From Congregibacter sp038748515 (GTDB lineage: Bacteria > Pseudomonadota > Gammaproteobacteria > Pseudomonadales > Halieaceae), in assembly GCA_038748515.1 (NCBI GenBank), contig JBCDIW010000015.1, positions 1 to 64,000 on the forward strand: a stretch of DNA of 64,000 bases, given 5' to 3'. The first letter of the stretch is position 1, and every line of letters starts with the position of its first letter. Position numbers and translations under genes: made by a program. Below are positions 25,033-34,692 of this stretch, piece after piece. Under the pieces are notes generated by a model. It made no database searches, had not been told where the DNA came from, and saw only the letters and a program-made list of their open reading frames with translations.

Positions 25033-26958
25033 TTAGGCATTGGAGTCTTCCGCCTCATCCTCATCATCGCGATCCTGCTTCGCCGGTCCTGGCTCATCAA
25101 CGGAAGACTGCGAGCTGTAGGCTGAAGGCCCCGGGCCTGCTCTGGTGTTTTCATCGGCTTTGCCGGAGTCGCTTGCGGTCGCGCTGCTCATAACGACTTC
25201 AATGGGCCCGGAGAGGTGTAGGTCACGCTGGGGGAACGGAATATTGATTCCCGCTTCGTCGAAGCGTTCTTTGATCGTGCGCATCAGGTCCCAGAAGACG
25301 TCCCAGTAATCCGTGGTGAGTGCCCAGGGCCGAACGACGAAATTGACCGAGTTGTCACCGAGCTCATTCACTCGGATTGTGGGCGCCGGATCGGCCAGTA
25401 CCTTCGGGTGTGCCGCTACGGCCTGCTCAATGATGTTCTGGGCCGTTCCGATGTCATCGCCGTAGCCAATGCCGAACACCATGTCCACACGCCGGGTGCG
25501 CCGCGCCGTCGCGTTGGTGATCACGTTATTCCAGATGGAATCGTTGGGCACCCAGTTAACCTGGTTATCGAAAGTCAGAATTCTTGTGGAGACGAGCGTC
25601 ATGGCCTCTACCTTTCCGAAGACTCCACCGGCATTCACAACATCACCGACGTCGAACGGTCGATACATGAGAATCATGATGCCGCTCGCGAAGTTGCTCA
25701 GAGTGCCCTGGAGGGCCAGGCCGATAACAAGACCGGCGGCACCAATGGCGGCTGCCAGGGGCGTTATGTTGATACCGAGCGCACTGATAGCCACGAGGAG
25801 GCCGATAAGCATCACGACCCTCTGACTCCCGTTCACCAGGAAATCCTGCAGCAGGCTCGATGCGTCTGGCAGGCGCTTTATCGCCGCTCGAACGACGCCT
25901 CCGATTACTTTGGCGATGATCCACACAACGATGAGGATCAGAAAAAACTTTCCCAGCTTCAGGGCCAATCCCTGGCCGCCCGAAGGGCTCAGGGCCCAGG
26001 CTTTGGCCTGGGCATAGAAGACGGCCGGATCACGCAGGTTTATGCGCTGCCCCGTCGCGTTGATGATGTATTGGCGAGCTACGGTGGTATCGCCGCCACG
26101 TTTGGCAAATACGGCCAATACGGCCTGCAGCCTTTCTATGGTGGCGTTAACGACATCTTGCTGGTCTGCGGCGAGACCGGCGATAACTTCTTTCTCGCGC
26201 TGATCGTCGGTTTTGGTGAGCGCTATGTCCATCCGAATACGCTTGCGCACCTGGCGCTGAAGGATGGCCAGCCACGCCTCGACGCGTTCCTCCAACTGCT
26301 GCTGGCGCAGAGGCTGCAGTTCCTCCACCAATTCCGACACCGAGGACGTCCAGGGAGCAAGCCGCTCATGGGCCGGGGGCTGTTCCCTGACTCTCCTCAC
26401 CACGAGGCGGGCATCGCGTTCGATCTCACTCAACGCAGGATCGCTGCTGGGTTCAGGCAGATCCAGATTGGTAACAACATTCACATAGGTCCGACTCTCG
26501 GTCAGGTCCCCGCCTTTTTCTTCCGCCGCATCGATGAGAATGGTGGCCCGGGCGGCCAGCTCGTTTCGCAACTGAAACACGAGGCCGCCGCGCAGCGTCA
26601 GCTCTTCCTCAAGCTCGCCGGTCAAGGCGTTTTCGCGCACGAGGCGCTCGCCTTCGATGATAAGGTCCGATAAGGCGGTTGCTGCGGCCTGAAGATAACT
26701 GACAGCGGCCTGAGCACGGACTTCCAGCTCGGCCAATGGCATGGGCGTCGCCGCAAACTCCAGCTCGGACCGCGACTTCTCAACCAGAATGGCGCCATCC
26801 TCCCCCACGATGGCGCTGCGAAACGCCCTCGCGCTGCTCTCTGGGCCGGGCAGTGGGGCTTGCATCACCGCCATCGGAGCGCCGGAATCCTGCTGTGCCC
26901 AGGAGTGCGCCGCGCCGAAAAAATAAACGAGCATGAGTACAGCAAGCACGCGGCGCAT
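25033..26958 (-). CDS. MscS-family mechanosensitive channel
   Basis: A 641-residue membrane protein from ATG 26958 (GGGAGGA upstream); an in-frame ATG at 27033 is less likely because the sequence from 26958 is a good signal peptide (VLAVLMLVYFFGAAHSWAQ). A long periplasmic helical region runs to about residue 330. The channel core has three or four membrane helices. Its pore helix is A/G-rich (AAIGAAGLVIGLALQGTLSNFASGI), followed by the MscS beta domain (FDVGDVVNAGGVFGKVEAM, NWVPNDSIWNNVITN) and the mixed domain ending GINIPFPQRDLHL. A low-complexity acidic tail of about 50 residues closes the protein. It acts as a hypo-osmotic safety valve or a low-conductance channel. Confidence 0.93.
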   Translation of the reverse strand: MRRVLAVLMLVYFFGAAHSWAQQDSGAPMAVMQAPLPGPESSARAFRSAIVGEDGAILVEKSRSELEFAATPMPLAELEVRAQAAVSYLQAAATALSDLIIEGERLVRENALTGELEEELTLRGGLVFQLRNELAARATILIDAAEEKGGDLTESRTYVNVVTNLDLPEPSSDPALSEIERDARLVVRRVREQPPAHERLAPWTSSVSELVEELQPLRQQQLEERVEAWLAILQRQVRKRIRMDIALTKTDDQREKEVIAGLAADQQDVVNATIERLQAVLAVFAKRGGDTTVARQYIINATGQRINLRDPAVFYAQAKAWALSPSGGQGLALKLGKFFLILIVVWIIAKVIGGVVRAAIKRLPDASSLLQDFLVNGSQRVVMLIGLLVAISALGINITPLAAAIGAAGLVIGLALQGTLSNFASGIMILMYRPFDVGDVVNAGGVFGKVEAMTLVSTRILTFDNQVNWVPNDSIWNNVITNATARRTRRVDMVFGIGYGDDIGTAQNIIEQAVAAHPKVLADPAPTIRVNELGDNSVNFVVRPWALTTDYWDVFWDLMRTIKERFDEAGINIPFPQRDLHLSGPIEVVMSSATASDSGKADENTRAGPGPSAYSSQSSVDEPGPAKQDRDDEDEAEDSNA

Positions 26959-27213
26959 CGGAGTGTCCTCCCATGAGCGCTTCAGTTTTGAGCTTCGCAG
27001 AATAGGGGAAACCAGGGAACGGGGCCGACTCATCGCTTACGCCTCGACTTGAGTGGGGGTTTCAGTTCGTGCTTCGGACTGAACGTCTTGGCGACATTTT
27101 CTGATGTTGCCCGGCTTTAGCAAGCCCTGTCGAGGTTTAGCGGAGTTTCACGCTACGCCCTTATCACGGGCACAGCGGTGAGACTCAGATGCCCGGGTTC
27201 CGTGGATACGATG

Positions 27214-28143
27214 TCACGCGCCGCCCTCGGGCTTCGATGTCATCTCAGGATGGAAGATCAGCGAATCGCCGACCCGCTCCTTGCCAGCCAGCTCCGCGAT
27301 TCTGGGGAGCGATGCCAACAGGATATCGACGCTGATGGGATTGATGCGCCGATAGAGCGGAGGCATTTCCGCGAAGTCCCAGGGGGCGACGCCTTCCGCG
27401 GGATTGGAGATCACGATCAGGCTGGCGTAGTTCATCCCGAGCATCCGAGCGTAGGCGACCTCTGTGCCTACGTTCATGGTCACCACATCGCCGCCTCACT
27501 GGGCGAACATGCGGATCTCAGCCGCTGATTCAAAGCGTCCGCCGCGTGCCTGTACGATCACTCCGGCCTTGTGCAGGCTGATATCGTCCAGAGCGCGATC
27601 GCCGCGCAGTCGAGCACGGGTCTCTTCCAGGAGAATCGTGCGCAGGTCCGGATCCATAGCGGGCAGGACGCGGGGCAGGGGGATATTCTCGGGGTCACGG
27701 TAAATCTCCCGGGGAAAGCTCAGCGGTCGATCGACGTTCATATCGATAAAGTCGTGCGGCACCACATAGTCATAGGGCTGCATCGCCGGATTGATACCGC
27801 CGGCGGTGGCTCCGCCAAGGACTTCTTTGACGCCAAGGTCGTAAAGCGCGACCCAGCTTGCCTGCAACGCGACGCTGCCGTGCATGTGCACGTAGTAGAA
27901 ACGCACACCGTTTGCCTCCCCCGGGTAAATGGGTGCCGATTCGCCCAGTTTGGTCTGCAGCGTGAAAGGTTCGTCCAGGATATCGTCGCGCAGGAGCAGG
28001 GCGTCGTTAATAAAGGTACCGCCGAAGATCGCTATGGTGGCGCCATTGCCCTGGCTTTTTGCGGGTTGAACAGCAAAGACCAGCAAGAGCACCAGGGTGA
28101 TAGCGCCATGCACCGCGGAAGTGCGAGTATCGTCGAAAGTCAC
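27214..28143 (-). pseudogene. Secreted nucleoside phosphorylase, interrupted by an in-frame TGA
   Basis: The frame starts at GTG 28143 (AAGGGG upstream) with a signal peptide (AITLVLLLVFAVQPAKS). It continues through IAIFGGTFIND, GVRFYYVHMHGS and GGATAGGINPAMQPYDYVVPHDFIDM. These match the MTAP/purine-nucleoside-phosphorylase superfamily (phosphate- and base-site segments). At GGRFESAAEIRMFAQ a TGA (27498-27496) interrupts the frame. The same frame then resumes with GGDVVTMNVGTEVAYARMLGMNYA, exactly the next conserved block, to a stop at 27214. Relatives usually have a bulky residue such as Trp at this point, so TGG to TGA is the simplest change. Either a recent nonsense mutation, a sequencing error, or (unsupported) UGA recoding. 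Confidence 0.8.
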
Positions 28144-28365
28144 TGTGTTCCCCTTCTCATTGACAGTTGTCCTAGCTCTTGCTGCAAAGATTGTTGCGAA
28201 GATTGCTGTGGTCGAAGCCATCGACTCAGTTTTGTTACCTTTGCCAAGCAGTTCTCGTGCCGCCCGAAGCAGCAACGACGAGCGACAGGCTGAGCGAAGC
28301 CGGGAGCGATCGGCCGTGTTCCCCACTCCCAGGCCGCAAGTTCACAACCACGCGAGATAGAAGCC

Positions 28366-28881
28366 ATGCGCTTGCTTTTCGTATGTACCCACAACCGGTG
28401 TCGCAGCATCATCGCTGAAGCTGTGACCCGTCATCTCGCCGGCGATTGCTTTGATGTTGCCAGCGCCGGAAGTGCGCCCGCCGGCGTCGTTCATCCTCTT
28501 TCGCTACACCACCTTGCACAGCGGGACATACCGACGGGCGGCCTGGCGAGCAAGAGCTTCGATGATGTAAGCCAGAGCCCCTTCGATATCGTCGTTACCC
28601 TGTGTGATTCGGCGGCTGGGGAACCCTGCCCGCTATGGTTGGAACCCGCCGAGAAGGTGCACTGGGGACTCGCCGATCCGTCGCGTATTGTTGGCGACGG
28701 ACAGACGGTTCGTGCCGCCTTCCACGAAACGATCGATATCCTGGTGACGCGTATCCAGACACTCCGGCGCGAAGCCGACGCCCTGGCATCGGCGGCTCTC
28801 CTGGCCGAGAGAATGCGCTCTCTAGCCAGCGACAAGACGGGGTCGGTCGCCGCAGAATACGATGCTCAATCCTCGAAATAG
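28366..28881 (+). CDS. Low-molecular-weight phosphatase / ArsC-type arsenate reductase
   Basis: A 171-residue cytoplasmic protein with the LMW protein-tyrosine-phosphatase P-loop near the N-terminus: FVCTHNRCRS, i.e. the CX5R motif with Cys7 and Arg13. VTLCDSAAGEPCP and the acid loop HWGLADPS follow; the DP pair supplies the general acid. Thioredoxin-coupled arsenate reductases share this fold and the Cys in VTLCD, so arsenate reduction is the leading guess; protein-tyrosine phosphatase is the alternative. No arsenic transporter or ArsR is nearby. Its last 16 bases overlap the end of the convergent M24 gene. Confidence 0.87.
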   Translation: MRLLFVCTHNRCRSIIAEAVTRHLAGDCFDVASAGSAPAGVVHPLSLHHLAQRDIPTGGLASKSFDDVSQSPFDIVVTLCDSAAGEPCPLWLEPAEKVHWGLADPSRIVGDGQTVRAAFHETIDILVTRIQTLRREADALASAALLAERMRSLASDKTGSVAAEYDAQSSK

Positions 28882-30254
28882 GGGCGCGGCACCAGGATGA
28901 TCTCGGTCTGGCGACCGTCCATGTAGCGCAGCGTTTCACCGTCGAAGAATGCGTCCTCCTCGGTCATGAAGCGCACAACCTGTCCGCCCCACTCGGGCAC
29001 GGCTGCCTTGGCATTGAGCTCGATGGAGTAGGCCGTGTTCGCCTGCATCGTATAGGAACCACTCAGGCCCTTGCGCGGTGCCTGGGTCTCCCAGGAGCCG
29101 ATACCGGGCCCGGCTCCGTGGCCGTGGAGGCCGATGGGATGGGTGTAGATCGTGCCGTCGATGCCCTGCGCCTCGATCGTGCGGCGGGCCGCGGCGAGGA
29201 TATCGTTGCCGCTGCGTCCCACGGCAAACTCCGCCGTCAGCGCGTCCTGGACCTTGTTCGATGCGGCGAGACCGTCCCGCAGACCTTTCGGCGCCTCCGT
29301 CTCACCCGGGCGCAGCACATAGGCATGATGCTGCGTATCGGTGTTGAGGCGAAGATAGGTGATGCCGAAATCTACGTGCAGGAAGTCGCCCGGCATGATC
29401 ACCTCGCCGGAGTCGATACCCATGCTGGCGATATCAAAGGCCTTCTGCTCCTGCCGCTGGACGTGAACACTGGGATGGAACCAGGTGTCGAGGCCCAGGT
29501 CCGTCACCCGCTGCCGCAGGTACCAGCGCAGGTCGCCGGTTGTGGTCACGCCCGGCGTGAGCGCGGCTTCGGAAAACGCGTCGGACAGAATCGCGTGGGC
29601 GATGCGCACGATGTGCGGATACACCGCCATCTCGGAGGCCGTGCGCGTCTCAAGCCAGCCCACGGCCAGGCCCGGGCGCTCTACCAGACGTTCGGTGAGC
29701 GGTCCCAGCGCTGTTTCGAGCTTGCGGCGCATGCCGGCACTCAAACCGTCGGCGAGGGGAAAATCATCCGAAGTATTGATAGCAATGGTCTGCGGATCGC
29801 GCTCCCGGATGATATCCGCTACCCGTCTCCACTGGTCCGGCTGGGCGTCCGCGTCCCAGGCGGCCGGAAACAGGTCGGCCACGGGATAGCGCGCCACGGC
29901 CATGCGCTCCGCTGAGTCGTCGCCGTTGTCATGGAAGATCAGGATCGTGGTGCGGCGCGCGTTCAGCCAGGTTGAGGGCAGCATGGTTCTAAGCACCGGA
30001 TCCTCATCGTATTCACCGGCGATCAGGATCCACATGTCCACGCCTTCGCGACGCATGAGCGGCAGTACTATCGTATCGAGGCGCTCGCGGAGCCACTCGT
30101 CCACGATGCGGGACCGATCGCGCTCCGGAAGTATGTGCGGCGTGCGCGGGTCCATCTGCATCTGCGCGTCGGCAACGGAGGAGGCGAGCAGCGAAGAAGC
30201 CAGCACTGCGACCAGCACCGGCGCCTGTACCGCGCGATAAAGCGAGTAAAGCAT
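28866..30254 (-). CDS. Secreted M24-family Xaa-Pro-type peptidase
   Basis: A 462-residue protein with a signal peptide (about 1-30, ending SVADAQ). The N-terminal creatinase-like domain runs to about residue 230. The C-terminal pita-bread domain carries the five metal ligands in order: Asp in DFLHVDFGITY, Asp in RLNTDTQHHAY, His in GLHGHGAGP, Glu in AYSIELNAK and Glu in RFMTEEDAFF. It probably cleaves Xaa-Pro bonds or a related substrate in the periplasm with two divalent metals. A CocE-like hydrolase lies just upstream on the same strand (59 bases), so the two may form a secreted peptide-degrading pair. Confidence 0.93.
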   Translation of the reverse strand: MLYSLYRAVQAPVLVAVLASSLLASSVADAQMQMDPRTPHILPERDRSRIVDEWLRERLDTIVLPLMRREGVDMWILIAGEYDEDPVLRTMLPSTWLNARRTTILIFHDNGDDSAERMAVARYPVADLFPAAWDADAQPDQWRRVADIIRERDPQTIAINTSDDFPLADGLSAGMRRKLETALGPLTERLVERPGLAVGWLETRTASEMAVYPHIVRIAHAILSDAFSEAALTPGVTTTGDLRWYLRQRVTDLGLDTWFHPSVHVQRQEQKAFDIASMGIDSGEVIMPGDFLHVDFGITYLRLNTDTQHHAYVLRPGETEAPKGLRDGLAASNKVQDALTAEFAVGRSGNDILAAARRTIEAQGIDGTIYTHPIGLHGHGAGPGIGSWETQAPRKGLSGSYTMQANTAYSIELNAKAAVPEWGGQVVRFMTEEDAFFDGETLRYMDGRQTEIILVPRPYFED

Positions 30255-30313
30255 CTTGATTACCTTGTTGTTGATAAACCTCGGGGAGGTGCCGTGGTTG
30301 TTGTGTGACAGCT

Positions 30314-32191
30314 CTATTTCACCGGGAGTGTTTCCAGCACGATTCGCGACGGCGTGGCGGGGCCATGGTGCACCGCATTGTGCGCAACCACGCCCTCGGT
30401 CTCGTCGACGTTGTTGCCCCCGGTGTTCAGATTGCGCATGTACTGCGGAAACTTGCTTGAAGACACTTCCACGCGAATGCGGTGCCCCGCCTTGAACAGA
30501 TAGCTAGTGGTCATGGGCGTGGGCGTGAGTTCATACACTTCTCCGGGCGACATCATCTTCGGATTCTCATAACCGTCGCGGTACCGAACGCGCAGGATGG
30601 TGTCGTCGACGTTCCAGGCGCTGCCGTCCGGGTAGACGTCTACAAGCTTTACTGTGAAATCCGTGTCGAGGGCGTCGGACGCCACGTACAGGGTCGGGCG
30701 AACGCTGCCCGTGACTTCCAGGTCTTCATCGAGCGGGTCGGTGGTGTAGACGAGCACATCGACCCGGGCTTCGATCGCGCGCTGGTCAAAGCTGCCGCCG
30801 TCAGCCGCGCCCCGGTTGCAGCACACTCCGCCGCCGAGGGCCGGGACCGGATTCATGGGGTCGTAGGTGAAGCTATCGCTCGCGGCGCTGGCCGGTTCCT
30901 CCCAGCTGAGGCGGCCGTCTCCGTAGAGGCTGTTGGCGTAGCCGTCGGAGCTCAGGAAGAGGGTGCGGGACTGTGAGTCCTCGGGGGGCCATAGATTGGC
31001 GCTGGCCCAGGCGTTGCGGCCCATGGTGTAGTACTGGACGCGAGGCAGTTCGCTGAAGGCGTCGCTGTTTTCGTCCTTAAGGTAATAGTCGAAGAACGCG
31101 AACATTTGCTCGTAGAGCGGGAACCAGGCGTTACCCACGTTGAGGTCGCCGGCGATGTAGTCGTCGTGTTCCGGAATGCGATAGAAGGCGCAGTGCAGCG
31201 TCGGTGCGATCAGTACGTACTGACCGCCGCGGTCGCGCTGCGTGGGGGCGTTGTCTCGGGTGTGCTGATAGGCCGCGAGGTTCGGCCCCTGGCTGACGTC
31301 AAACCAGCTGTTAAACCAGAATGCAGGGACCGCGATCGGCGCGTTGTCGTGATACAGACCGCCTTCGAACCAGGCCGGGTCCGCCGGGCTGCGCCGCAGC
31401 AGCTCCTGCATCGGCCCAAAATTGGCTCCCGCATCCTCCAGCCAGTCGCTAGCGGGCAGCTTGCGCAGCTGTTTGGCCCAGTCCACTTCAGGCATCTCCG
31501 GCGCCAGATCGTAGAGCTTGCGGAAGCGCCGCAGATCCTCTTCGCTCGTGCCGGCCGGGAAGCGGGGATAGACCTGCTGCTGAACGCCGTGAAGCCACAC
31601 CGAGAACAGCGTCTGGTGGACTCCGCCTTTGTACCAGTTCCCCTGTTCCATGAACTCACCCACGCGACCGATACCGGCCCCGGAGGCCATGGGGACCATG
31701 GCCTTGTGCGCGGGATGATCCATGGCGGCGAGCGCGAGCTGCCACTCGGCGGAGGAGGAACAGCCGAGCGTACCCACCGCTCCGCTGGACCAGGGCTGCT
31801 CGGCAAACCAGTCCAGGGCGTCCCAGCCGTCGGTGCGTGGATTGCCCAGGATTTCCCACTCGCCTTCGGAGTAGTAGCGGCCGCGTTCGTTCTGGATTGC
31901 GACGGCGTAGCCACGGGAGACGGCTTCAAAGGTCCAGTTGAGCGTCGCTCCCCCGACTTCGTTGAAGTCATAGGGTGTCTTGATAAAGATCAGCGGCAGC
32001 TTCTCGTTTGCATCCTTGGGTCTGAAGATGTCCGTGGCCAGCCGCACGCCGTCGCGCATGGGCACCATGACCATGGTGTCGGCATCCGAGATGCGCTCCA
32101 GGTCGGCGAAGGTGATGTCCGGTTTCTGGGCGAGGGCCCCCGATGTGAGGAACGCGAGGGGAAGGGTCAGGGTGAGCAGAAGGCTTCGCAT
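30314..32191 (-). CDS. Secreted CocE/NonD-family hydrolase (X-Pro dipeptidyl-peptidase S15 fold)
   Basis: A 625-residue protein with a signal peptide (ending SGALAQ, residue 22). The alpha/beta-hydrolase core has MVPMRDGVRLATDIFRP, a nucleophile elbow GTLGCSSSAEWQ with Ser at the GxSxx position, an acid in FNSWFDVSQGP and a His in APTLHCAF. The C-terminal jelly-roll domain (LEVTGSVRPTLYVASDALDTDFTVKLVDVYPDG, GHRIRVEVSSS) is the S15/CocE beta-sandwich. It would cleave esters or X-Pro dipeptides in the periplasm. The ribosome-binding site is GAGG. It is co-oriented with the M24 peptidase. Confidence 0.94.
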   Translation of the reverse strand: MRSLLLTLTLPLAFLTSGALAQKPDITFADLERISDADTMVMVPMRDGVRLATDIFRPKDANEKLPLIFIKTPYDFNEVGGATLNWTFEAVSRGYAVAIQNERGRYYSEGEWEILGNPRTDGWDALDWFAEQPWSSGAVGTLGCSSSAEWQLALAAMDHPAHKAMVPMASGAGIGRVGEFMEQGNWYKGGVHQTLFSVWLHGVQQQVYPRFPAGTSEEDLRRFRKLYDLAPEMPEVDWAKQLRKLPASDWLEDAGANFGPMQELLRRSPADPAWFEGGLYHDNAPIAVPAFWFNSWFDVSQGPNLAAYQHTRDNAPTQRDRGGQYVLIAPTLHCAFYRIPEHDDYIAGDLNVGNAWFPLYEQMFAFFDYYLKDENSDAFSELPRVQYYTMGRNAWASANLWPPEDSQSRTLFLSSDGYANSLYGDGRLSWEEPASAASDSFTYDPMNPVPALGGGVCCNRGAADGGSFDQRAIEARVDVLVYTTDPLDEDLEVTGSVRPTLYVASDALDTDFTVKLVDVYPDGSAWNVDDTILRVRYRDGYENPKMMSPGEVYELTPTPMTTSYLFKAGHRIRVEVSSSKFPQYMRNLNTGGNNVDETEGVVAHNAVHHGPATPSRIVLETLPVK

Positions 32192-32304
32192 AATCGGCCT
32201 CTATCTAAGTCTATGATTTGCTTTCTATAAACTGCTGGCATCGAAGTTCGATGCGTGGCGCTGGATCTATCGCCATGCGATGCGAAGCAGGTCTGCCGGT
32301 GAAA

Positions 32305-32766
32305 TCAGTCGCGTCGTTCTGGGTCACAGCCCTCGGTGCGACGCGTATCGTCGAGCTGGGTGATGCGCCAGCCCTCATCGCTGAGCTTCATCACGAACAG
32401 ATCCACGCCGCAGTGGTGGAACACGTCGTCAACGAACAGGTTGTAGGGCGTCCAGGCCATGGCGAGCTCTCCGTCTATAAGCACGGTTTCGTCGAAGGTC
32501 ACCTCGTCGAGGAAGCGCTCGCCGGTGACGACTCGCTCGATAAACCCGTCCACACCTTGCGTGCCGAGGCGCGCTTCTTCCGCAAACACCGAACGAAGCT
32601 TGGCCTCGTCACGACCGCGCATTCCGTCAAAGAGCGCGGTGACGACGGCGAGCACAGCTTCGTGGTCGGTACCTTCGTGATGTTCGGCAAGCGTGGCGGT
32701 GCTCGCCAGCAGGCTTACCGAGAGAGCGGCGAAAAAGCCACAGGGACGCTGCAATGAGATCGGCAT
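32305..32766 (-). CDS. Secreted NTF2-like (SnoaL/lumazine-binding type) protein
   Basis: A 153-residue protein from ATG 32766 (AAGGAT upstream); longer in-frame starts upstream have no ribosome-binding site. The signal peptide is FFAALSVSLLASTATLA. The mature part is an NTF2-like cone: EAVLAVVTALFDGMRGRDEAKLRSVFAEEARL, then a strand-rich segment ending WRITQLDDTRR. This is typical of lumazine-binding or SnoaL-like proteins of unknown ligand. It is divergent from the amidohydrolase gene. Confidence 0.85.
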   Translation of the reverse strand: MPISLQRPCGFFAALSVSLLASTATLAEHHEGTDHEAVLAVVTALFDGMRGRDEAKLRSVFAEEARLGTQGVDGFIERVVTGERFLDEVTFDETVLIDGELAMAWTPYNLFVDDVFHHCGVDLFVMKLSDEGWRITQLDDTRRTEGCDPERRD

Positions 32767-32935
32767 ACGGGCATCCTTATCGTTGGTAGGTCGATTGCCG
32801 CGCGGCAGTGTACTACCTTGATGGAAGGCGGCGCTCGTCCAGAGCTGCTGAAGAAAGGAACACCGCAGGAAGCGGTGTCCGCAACGGTGATCCGCGGCCA
32901 TCCGACGGCCTCACCCGGGGAAGGAGAATTCTTCA

Positions 32936-34357
32936 TTGAACGACAACAAAAGAACAAGAAGGCAAGCCAGAATTAGAGCACAGAGGAAAAACTGGCCTGG
33001 GAAAGGGCTCACCGTGTTCCTGGCGCTGCAGCTTGGTGCGCAGGCCTTCGCCGGCACGGCATTGGTTGGTGGACGCCTCATCGACGGCTTCGGTCATTAC
33101 CCCATTGCGAACAGCGTGATTCTTGTAGACGAGGGCGTAATCCAGCAGGTCGGCACGGTGGATACACTTCCCGTGCCCGAGGGCTACGACGTTGTGTCCA
33201 CGGAAGGTATGGACGTGCTGCCGGGCCTGTGGGAGAACCATGCTCACCTGATGCTCACGGGTCACTCCGATTATTCGCACTGGCATCCGACCTACGCCGA
33301 CCGCTTCGCGAGCGAGATCATGCCCGCCAGCGCGGTTCAGCTGTTGCTGGCCGGTATCACCACTACGCGTGATTTGGGCGCTCCCCTGGAGGACTCCCTA
33401 TCGCTGAAGCGACGAATCGAGAGCGGCGAAATCCCGGGACCGCGGGTTTTTATCTCGGGCCCATTTATTCAGCACGAGCCCTATCCGAACACTGAGATGT
33501 ACCGCTGGGGCGTCAGCGGGGCAGCGGACGGTCGCCGCAAGGTCGCGCTTCTCGCTGAGGCCGGCGTCGATATCATCAAGCTCATCGACCAGGACAAGAT
33601 GACCCTCGATGAGGCGCAGGCGGTGGTGGACGAGGCCCACAAGCACGGGCTCAAAGTTGTCGCCCATTCGCATCGCCCCGACGAGATTCGCCGTGGGCTG
33701 GAAATCGGTGTCGACAACTTCGAGCACACCGGGCTCACGACCGCACCCGAGTACCCGGCGGACGTGATTCGCATGCTGCGCGAGCGAACGGCGACGGGTC
33801 GAGTCGCCGGCGGACCGATGTTCTGGACCCCCACGGTCGAAGGCCTTTGGAACTACGAGTTCACGGTGGCCAATCCGGAGAAACTCGACAATGACTGCTG
33901 GCATCGGGGCCTCGAACCCTCGACCATCGCGGATATCGAAGCGTCGATCCGCTATCCCGGCCAGCTTGCGTACACGCAGCTCACGCCGATCCGCAAGCCG
34001 ACGCTGAAGCGCAAATTTCTGCAGCTGCGGGAAGCCGGCGTGGTGATGCTGGTCGGCACCGACAGCGGCATCCCGATGAAATTCCACTGCCAGAGCACCT
34101 GGAATGAGATGGACGTATGGGTGAACGTGATGGGGGTTGATCCCATGGACACCATCCGAGCCGCCACCTACTGGGGCGCGGTGATGATGGGTGTCGAGGA
34201 CAAGTGGGGCACGGTGTCTGCGGGTAAGTACGCAGACATTGTGGCGGTGCAGGGCGACGTGCTCCGACACATAAACCTGCTTTCACGGGTCGACTTCGTC
34301 ATGAAAGGCGGCGTGGTCTACAAGCAGGATGGACGCCCGGTCGAGGAGGCGCTGTGA
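32936..34357 (+). CDS. Amidohydrolase (imidazolonepropionase-like), probably secreted
   Basis: A 473-residue protein from TTG 32936 with GAAGGAGAA upstream. A basic N-terminus and hydrophobic segment (LTVFLALQLGAQAFAG) form a signal peptide. The metal-dependent TIM barrel has the N-terminal HxH-type site varied to NHAHL (GLWENHAHLM), a Lys in DIIKLIDQDK, the His segments VVAHSHRPDE and VDNFEHTG, and the late Asp in VGTDSGIP. The C-terminal composite sandwich ends GTVSAGKYADIVAVQGDVL. The family cleaves amide or cyclic C-N bonds, often Xaa-Pro dipeptides or hydantoins. It fits with the neighbouring peptidases, but the substrate is unknown. Confidence 0.92.
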   Translation: MNDNKRTRRQARIRAQRKNWPGKGLTVFLALQLGAQAFAGTALVGGRLIDGFGHYPIANSVILVDEGVIQQVGTVDTLPVPEGYDVVSTEGMDVLPGLWENHAHLMLTGHSDYSHWHPTYADRFASEIMPASAVQLLLAGITTTRDLGAPLEDSLSLKRRIESGEIPGPRVFISGPFIQHEPYPNTEMYRWGVSGAADGRRKVALLAEAGVDIIKLIDQDKMTLDEAQAVVDEAHKHGLKVVAHSHRPDEIRRGLEIGVDNFEHTGLTTAPEYPADVIRMLRERTATGRVAGGPMFWTPTVEGLWNYEFTVANPEKLDNDCWHRGLEPSTIADIEASIRYPGQLAYTQLTPIRKPTLKRKFLQLREAGVVMLVGTDSGIPMKFHCQSTWNEMDVWVNVMGVDPMDTIRAATYWGAVMMGVEDKWGTVSAGKYADIVAVQGDVLRHINLLSRVDFVMKGGVVYKQDGRPVEEAL

Positions 34358-34412
34358 GTCTGCTTCGCTCTAACGCTGAGCACGGGGAGCACGGCTGTAT
34401 CGAGATCCACGA

Positions 34413-34688
34413 GTGAGCTTTCGTGAGTTCCTGGGCGCCGCCCTGCGCGGCGCGCTTCTTACGGGCCTGGCGATCGCGCTCATACTGGGTGTCGCCATCG
34501 CGGTGAACGGGAGCGCGCACGCTGACTTCCAGGTGGATCTCGAACTCGAACGCTTTGACGGCCTGTGGCTGGTCGTCCTGTTTCCCCTGCTGCTTTGGCT
34601 GCTGACGCTTCTGGTCTCGCCCCTATCCTATCTTCTGTGGCGTCTGCTTCCGAAGCCGCGTCGCGATCAGAGTCGCGACGCGGTCTGA
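34413..34688 (+). CDS. Small two-helix membrane protein
   Basis: A 91-residue protein from a GTG start. Two hydrophobic helices (about 11-31 and 51-74: LWLVVLFPLLLWLLTLLVSP) flank a periplasmic loop, and a basic tail follows (LLPKPRRDQSRDAV). No family was recognised. It follows the amidohydrolase by 55 bases and ends four bases from the stop of the convergent gene at 34693. Confidence 0.65.
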   Translation: MSFREFLGAALRGALLTGLAIALILGVAIAVNGSAHADFQVDLELERFDGLWLVVLFPLLLWLLTLLVSPLSYLLWRLLPKPRRDQSRDAV

Positions 34689-34692
34689 GTCT

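Noticed and set aside
27486..27501. Selenocysteine at the in-frame TGA of the nucleoside phosphorylase
   Set aside because: No SECIS-like hairpin is obvious just after the TGA, and the family uses no catalytic Cys or Sec at this site. A Trp-to-stop change is simpler.
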